From Inquilinus ginsengisoli_B (GTDB lineage Bacteria; Pseudomonadota; Alphaproteobacteria; DSM-16000; Inquilinaceae): DNA of 64,000 bases. Location of the stretch: contig NZ_JBNDJK010000001.1 of NCBI RefSeq assembly GCF_050434925.1, positions 6,820,001 through 6,884,000 of the forward strand. The letters run 5' to 3'. The number at the start of each line of letters is the position of its first letter. Within the stretch, counting starts at the first letter, position 1. The notes under the pieces are model-generated. The model saw nothing but the letters and a program-made list of their open reading frames with translations, was not told the DNA's origin and made no database searches. Positions 60,250-64,000 of the stretch are shown here, piece by piece. The position numbers were made by a program, and so were the translations under genes.

Positions 60250-60890
60250 GCCGAAACAGGGCCGGACGCGCCGGCGGTCTCGCGCGGCAGGAAGGCGGCG
60301 ATGATCGCCTCGGCCATGCGGATGAAGCGGGCGCTGGGCCCTTCGGCGCCGACGCTCTGCCGGCTGACCCGGGCGCCTTCCAGCAGCAGCCACAGCGTGT
60401 CGGCCAGAAGCTCTGCCTGGGTGGCGCCGGCCGCCCGGCACAGCCGCACCAGGCGGTCGCGCTGGGCTGTCTTGAAATCCTCGATCACGCGTCGGGCCGG
60501 ATGGCCGGGCTCGGTCAGTTCGACCGCGGCATTGACCATGTCGCAGCCGCGCGCATCCGCGATCGCGCAGTCTGCCCCGACCTGGACCCAGGCATGCAGC
60601 TGCGCCACCGGGTCGCCGAGGTATTTCTCCTCGATGCCCGCCCAGATGGCGTCGGCTTCCTCGGCAAGGCCGTGCAGGCATTCGACGATCAGGTCGTCCT
60701 TCGACCCGAAATGCCGGTACAACGTCATCTTGTTGGTGCCGGCCGCCTCGGCGATGGCGTCGACGCCGACGCCGCGGTAGCCGTGCTTGTGGAACAGGTC
60801 CCGGGCGGTGCCGAGAATCCGGTCGCGCGGCCGGAGTTCGGCGGCGGGCGCTGGCAGCCCCTCCGGCCTCGGGGGTGTGATGGTCGTCAT
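60246..60890 (-). CDS. TetR family regulator of the adjacent RND pump
   Basis: A 214-residue repressor-type protein. The helix-turn-helix is at about residues 20-65 (YRGVGVDAIAEAAGTNKMTLYRHFGSKDDL), followed by a helical sensor domain with a cysteine pair region (QVGADCAIADARGCDMVNA). The ATG with CAGG 5 bp upstream is preferred over one 14 codons earlier. It is divergent from the RND efflux gene with a palindrome in between, and its stop overlaps the aminotransferase stop. Confidence 0.88.
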   Translation of the reverse strand: MTTITPPRPEGLPAPAAELRPRDRILGTARDLFHKHGYRGVGVDAIAEAAGTNKMTLYRHFGSKDDLIVECLHGLAEEADAIWAGIEEKYLGDPVAQLHAWVQVGADCAIADARGCDMVNAAVELTEPGHPARRVIEDFKTAQRDRLVRLCRAAGATQAELLADTLWLLLEGARVSRQSVGAEGPSARFIRMAEAIIAAFLPRETAGASGPVSA

Positions 60891-60938
60891 AGCACCTGAA
60901 TTGCCCTTGACGGTATTGTTGCGCTGCATCAAGTATTC

Positions 60939-60956
60939 TGTTACTTACCGGTAACA
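60939..60956. promoter_or_regulatory. Candidate TetR operator in front of the RND pump
   Basis: The inverted repeat TGTTAC-TTACCG-GTAACA contains the perfect 10-mer TTACCGGTAA. It lies 49 bp upstream of the regulator start, in the divergent control region. Size and position suit a TetR dimer; binding is inferred. Confidence 0.6.
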
Positions 60957-61076
60957 CCCCAGTCAGGTCGGGTCAAGGTCCGACTCAGCCGGCGGGTGCC
61001 CGGGCCGAAGCTCCACTTGACGACGGCCCGCCGGAACGATAATCAACCACAAGATAACTTAACCAAGAGGTTTACC

Positions 61077-61169
61077 ATGGCCTGTGGGTTGGCCTCGGCA
61101 TATTCCTGCGGTGCGCGCGATTGCGGCGCGGCGCAGGGCCGCCTATTCGGGGGCACGACCCGGTCATGA
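61077..61169 (+). CDS. Possible 30-residue leader peptide overlapping the RND pump start
   Basis: An ATG with an excellent AAGAGG site 6 bp upstream opens a 31-codon frame (MACGLASAYSCGARDCGAAQ, then a Gly/Arg-rich end) containing three cysteines. Its TGA overlaps the pump ATG as ATGA, whereas the pump start itself has no good ribosome site. This is the layout of a leader ORF that couples pump translation to its own. It could instead be a remnant of an adaptor gene. No homology is recognised. Confidence 0.5.
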   Translation: MACGLASAYSCGARDCGAAQGRLFGGTTRS

Positions 61170-64000
61170 TCGGCTTCTTCATCCAGCGCCCGATCTTCGC
61201 CTCGGCGATCGCGGTGATCATGGTGCTGGCCGGCGGCATCTCGTACTTCCTGCTGCCGGTCTCGCAGTTCCCCGACATCACGCCGCCGCAGGTCGTGGTC
61301 AGCGCCGCCTATCCGGGCGCCAGCGCCCAGGTCGTGGCCGACACCGTGACCACGCCGCTGGAGCAGCAGATCAACGGCGTCGAGGGCATGATGTACATGT
61401 CGTCGACCTCGTCGAACGACGGCACCTCGAACATCACCGTCACCTTCCAGGTCGGCTATCCGCTGAGCATCGCCGCGGTCGACGTGCAGAACCGGGTGTC
61501 GCAAGCGGCCTCGTCGCTGCCGGCGATCGTGAACCAGGGCGGCATCACGATCCAGAAGCAGAACCCGAACTTCGTCCTGATCGTCGACCTGACGTCGCCG
61601 GACGGGTCGGTCGACCCGGTGGAGCTGAGCAACTACGCCTATCTGCAGATCGTCGACCCGATCAAGCGGCTGCCCGGCGTCGGCAATGTCCAGATCTTCG
61701 GCGAGCGGCGCTATTCCATGCGCATCTGGCTGGACCCGGACAAGCTGGCCAATCTGGGCGTCACCGCGGTCGACGTGCAGAACGCGGTCGCCGAGCAGAA
61801 CGTGCAGGTCGCGGCCGGCAAGATCGGCCAGTCGCCCGCCCCCGAGGGCACCGCCTTCGAGCTGCAGGTCAACGCTGCCGGCCGCCTCAGCGACCCGGCC
61901 CAGTTCGGCGAGATCGTGGTTCGCGCCGACCCGGCGACCGGGTCGGTGGTGCGGCTGCGCGATGTCGCCCGGATCGAGCTGGGCGCCCTGCAATACTCGT
62001 CCTCGGGCTATTTCGGCGGCCGGCCGGCCGTGGTCGTGGCCGTGTTCCAGCAGCCGGGATCGAACGCGCTGGCGCTGCAGGAGGCCGTCCAGAACAAGAT
62101 GGAGGAGCTGAAGCAGCGCTTCCCCAAGGGCATCGAATACGGCATCCGCTACGACACCACGCGCTTCGTCTCGGCGGCGATGGAAGACGTGCTGAAGACG
62201 CTGCTCGAAGCGCTGGCGCTGGTCGTGCTGGTGGTCTTCATCTTCCTGCAGAACTGGCGCACCACCCTGATTCCCGTCATCGCCATCCCGGTGTCGTTGA
62301 TCGCGACGCTGGTGGTCATGGAGGGGATGGGCTTTTCACTAAATATGCTGAGTCTGCTCGGCATGGTGCTCGCGATCGGCCTGGTGGTCGATGACGCCAT
62401 CGTCGTGGTCGAGAACGTCGAGCGGCAGCTGGAGGCCGGGCTGCCGCCCCTTGCGGCGACGCGCAAGGCGATGACCGAGGTGACCGGGCCGATCATCGCC
62501 ACCACCGCGGTGCTGATGGCGGTGTTCATCCCGGTCGCCTTCATCCCCGGCGTGTCCGGCCGCCTGTACAACCAGTTCGCGCTGACCGTCGCCATCTCGG
62601 TCGGCCTGTCGGCCTTCAACTCGCTGACGCTGAGCCCGGCCCTGAGCGCCGCGTTCCTGCGGCACCGGGCCAACACCCCCTTCATCCTGTTCCGCTGGTT
62701 CAACTCCGGCTTCAATGCGCTGTCGCACGGCTATGCCGCCCTGGTGCGCTTCCTGATCCGGATCCGCTGGCTGGTCATGATCCTGTTCGTGGCCGGGCTG
62801 GGCCTGACCTATTGGGTGTCGTCGCGCCTGCCATCGACCTTCCTGCCGGTCGAGGACCAGGGCTATTTCTTCGTCGTCATCCAGCTGCCCGACGGCGCAT
62901 CGCTGGAGCGCACCGAGGCGGTGGCGAAGAAGACCCGCGCCATCCTGGAAGCGACGCCGGGGATCGAGACGGTCGGCGAGATCGTCGGCCTGAACTTCCT
63001 GACCAGCGCCGCCCAGTCGAACTCCGCAGCCCAGTTCGCCATCCTGAAGCCCTGGTCCGAGCGCGGCCCGGACCAGAGCGCGTCGGCCCTGGCCCAGAAG
63101 GTGGGCGCGGAGCTGATGCAGATCCCCGAAGCCTTCGCCCTGGCCTTCGACCCGCCGTCGATCCCGGGCATCAGCACCACCGGCGGCTTCGAATTCCAGA
63201 TCGAGGATCTGTCGGGCCAGGGCGCCGGGGCCTTGAACGCGGCGACCCAGGCGGTTCTGGCCGAGGCGCGGAAGCAGCCGGAGCTTGATCCGCACCAGCT
63301 GTTCAGCAGCTTCAGCACCACGACCCCGCAATACAATTACGACCTGGACCGCAACAAGGCGAAGATGCTGGGGCTGACCTTGCCCGACGTGTTCAACACG
63401 CTGCAGATCTATCTGGGGTCGCTCTACGTCAACGACTTCAACCTGTACGGCCGCACCTTCCGCGTCACCATCCAGGCGGACAAGGACGCCCGCGGATCGG
63501 CGACTGACATCTCCCGGCTGTATGTCCGAAACTCGGCGGGCGGCATGGTGCCGTTGAGCACGCTGGGCGACCTGAAGCCGATCGCCGGCCCGGACACGGT
63601 GCCGCACTACAACAACTACACCTCGGCCAAGATCAACGGCGCCCCCGCTGCCGGCTTCAGCTCTGGCCAGGCGATCGCGGCGATGGAGCGGGCGGCCGCG
63701 ACGGCGCTGCCCCGCGACTTCACCTATGAATGGACCGGCATCACCTTCCAGGAACTGCAGGCGGGATCGGTGGCGGCCCTGGTGTTCGGCCTCGCCATCG
63801 TCTTCGTGTTCCTGATCCTGGCGGCGCAGTACGAAAGCTGGTCGATGCCGTTCATGGTGCTGCTGGCGGTGCCGCTGGCCCTGTTCGGGGCGTTCGCGGC
63901 GCTGTGGGCCCGGCAGATGCAGATCGACGTCTATTCGCAGATCGGCCTGGTCATGCTGATCGGCCTGGCGGCCAAGAACGCCATCCTGATCGTGGAGTTC
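61166..64000 (+). CDS. RND multidrug efflux permease, HAE1/AcrB family (partial)
   Basis: The first 945 residues of an inner-membrane proton-drug antiporter; the C-terminus lies beyond the window. Visible are the N-terminal helix (FFIQRPIFASAIAVIMVLAG), the porter-domain start QFPDITPPQVVVSAAYPGAS, and the proton-relay helix GMVLAIGLVVDDAIVVVENV with its aspartate pair near residue 408. The second half repeats this with AAQYESWSMPFMVLLAVPLA. It works as a trimer with a membrane-fusion protein and an outer-membrane channel. The usual adaptor gene is not upstream, so it must lie downstream or elsewhere. Probably repressed by the divergent TetR. Confidence 0.95.
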   Translation, partial: MIGFFIQRPIFASAIAVIMVLAGGISYFLLPVSQFPDITPPQVVVSAAYPGASAQVVADTVTTPLEQQINGVEGMMYMSSTSSNDGTSNITVTFQVGYPLSIAAVDVQNRVSQAASSLPAIVNQGGITIQKQNPNFVLIVDLTSPDGSVDPVELSNYAYLQIVDPIKRLPGVGNVQIFGERRYSMRIWLDPDKLANLGVTAVDVQNAVAEQNVQVAAGKIGQSPAPEGTAFELQVNAAGRLSDPAQFGEIVVRADPATGSVVRLRDVARIELGALQYSSSGYFGGRPAVVVAVFQQPGSNALALQEAVQNKMEELKQRFPKGIEYGIRYDTTRFVSAAMEDVLKTLLEALALVVLVVFIFLQNWRTTLIPVIAIPVSLIATLVVMEGMGFSLNMLSLLGMVLAIGLVVDDAIVVVENVERQLEAGLPPLAATRKAMTEVTGPIIATTAVLMAVFIPVAFIPGVSGRLYNQFALTVAISVGLSAFNSLTLSPALSAAFLRHRANTPFILFRWFNSGFNALSHGYAALVRFLIRIRWLVMILFVAGLGLTYWVSSRLPSTFLPVEDQGYFFVVIQLPDGASLERTEAVAKKTRAILEATPGIETVGEIVGLNFLTSAAQSNSAAQFAILKPWSERGPDQSASALAQKVGAELMQIPEAFALAFDPPSIPGISTTGGFEFQIEDLSGQGAGALNAATQAVLAEARKQPELDPHQLFSSFSTTTPQYNYDLDRNKAKMLGLTLPDVFNTLQIYLGSLYVNDFNLYGRTFRVTIQADKDARGSATDISRLYVRNSAGGMVPLSTLGDLKPIAGPDTVPHYNNYTSAKINGAPAAGFSSGQAIAAMERAAATALPRDFTYEWTGITFQELQAGSVAALVFGLAIVFVFLILAAQYESWSMPFMVLLAVPLALFGAFAALWARQMQIDVYSQIGLVMLIGLAAKNAILIVEF

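Overview
The window is high-GC, densely packed bacterial chromosome. A hopanoid cluster, a rhizobial-order type III secretion system (T3SS), ROK- and GntR-era sugar transport genes and Rhizobiales-style intergenic palindromes all point to an alphaproteobacterium, probably of the Rhodospirillales (Inquilinus/Azospirillum-like). That placement is inferred from gene content only. No rRNA, tRNA, CRISPR array or intact insertion sequence was recognised.

Layout. 1-5.1 kb: a partial IlvD/Edd dehydratase, a WYL regulator divergent from a DUF1579-like gene, a GNAT acetyltransferase, and two glutathione transferases divergent from a TetR regulator with two palindromic operators between them. 5.1-11.9 kb: a ROK-regulated carbohydrate operon (binding protein, two permeases, Gfo/Idh/MocA oxidoreductase, MFS transporter) with no ABC ATPase. 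12.0-27.2 kb: hopanoid synthesis and lipid transport (hpnN, mlaA-like, hpnM, ispH, hpnH, hpnG, shc/hpnF, hpnB, hpnA, a fused hpnC-hpnD, hpnE). 27.2-28.6 kb: a luciferase-like monooxygenase and a MazG-like protein.

28.7-36.5 kb holds a phosphonate cluster that looks built to make a lipid. PEP mutase (fused to a second, degenerate nucleotidyltransferase domain), phosphonopyruvate decarboxylase and a 2-aminoethylphosphonate (AEP) transaminase would make AEP. A PntC-like cytidylyltransferase would activate it, and a CDP-alcohol phosphatidyltransferase with a perfect catalytic motif could transfer it to a lipid alcohol. A PhyH-type dioxygenase could hydroxylate the headgroup, and an HpnL/LPG-synthase-type membrane protein is a candidate lipid translocator. 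The decarboxylase gene carries an in-frame insertion made of two perfect hairpins.

37.5-54.4 kb is a non-flagellar T3SS. The right arm follows the rhizobial order rhcC1-nolB-rhcJ-nolU-nolV-rhcN-y4yJ-rhcQ-rhcR-rhcS-rhcT-rhcU. The left arm (sctD, sctV and small genes) ends in a Tad-pilus-type secretin (CpaC-like), a CpaD-like lipoprotein and a convergent TadD-like TPR lipoprotein. SctU lacks the NPTH autocleavage motif, and a palindromic repeat sits between sctR and sctS.

54.4-64 kb: a DOPA-dioxygenase-like protein, several intergenic repeats, a coiled hypothetical protein, a two-domain FAD/Fe-S oxidoreductase divergent from a class V aminotransferase, and a TetR regulator divergent from an RND pump that runs off the end. 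A possible 30-residue leader ORF overlaps the pump start.
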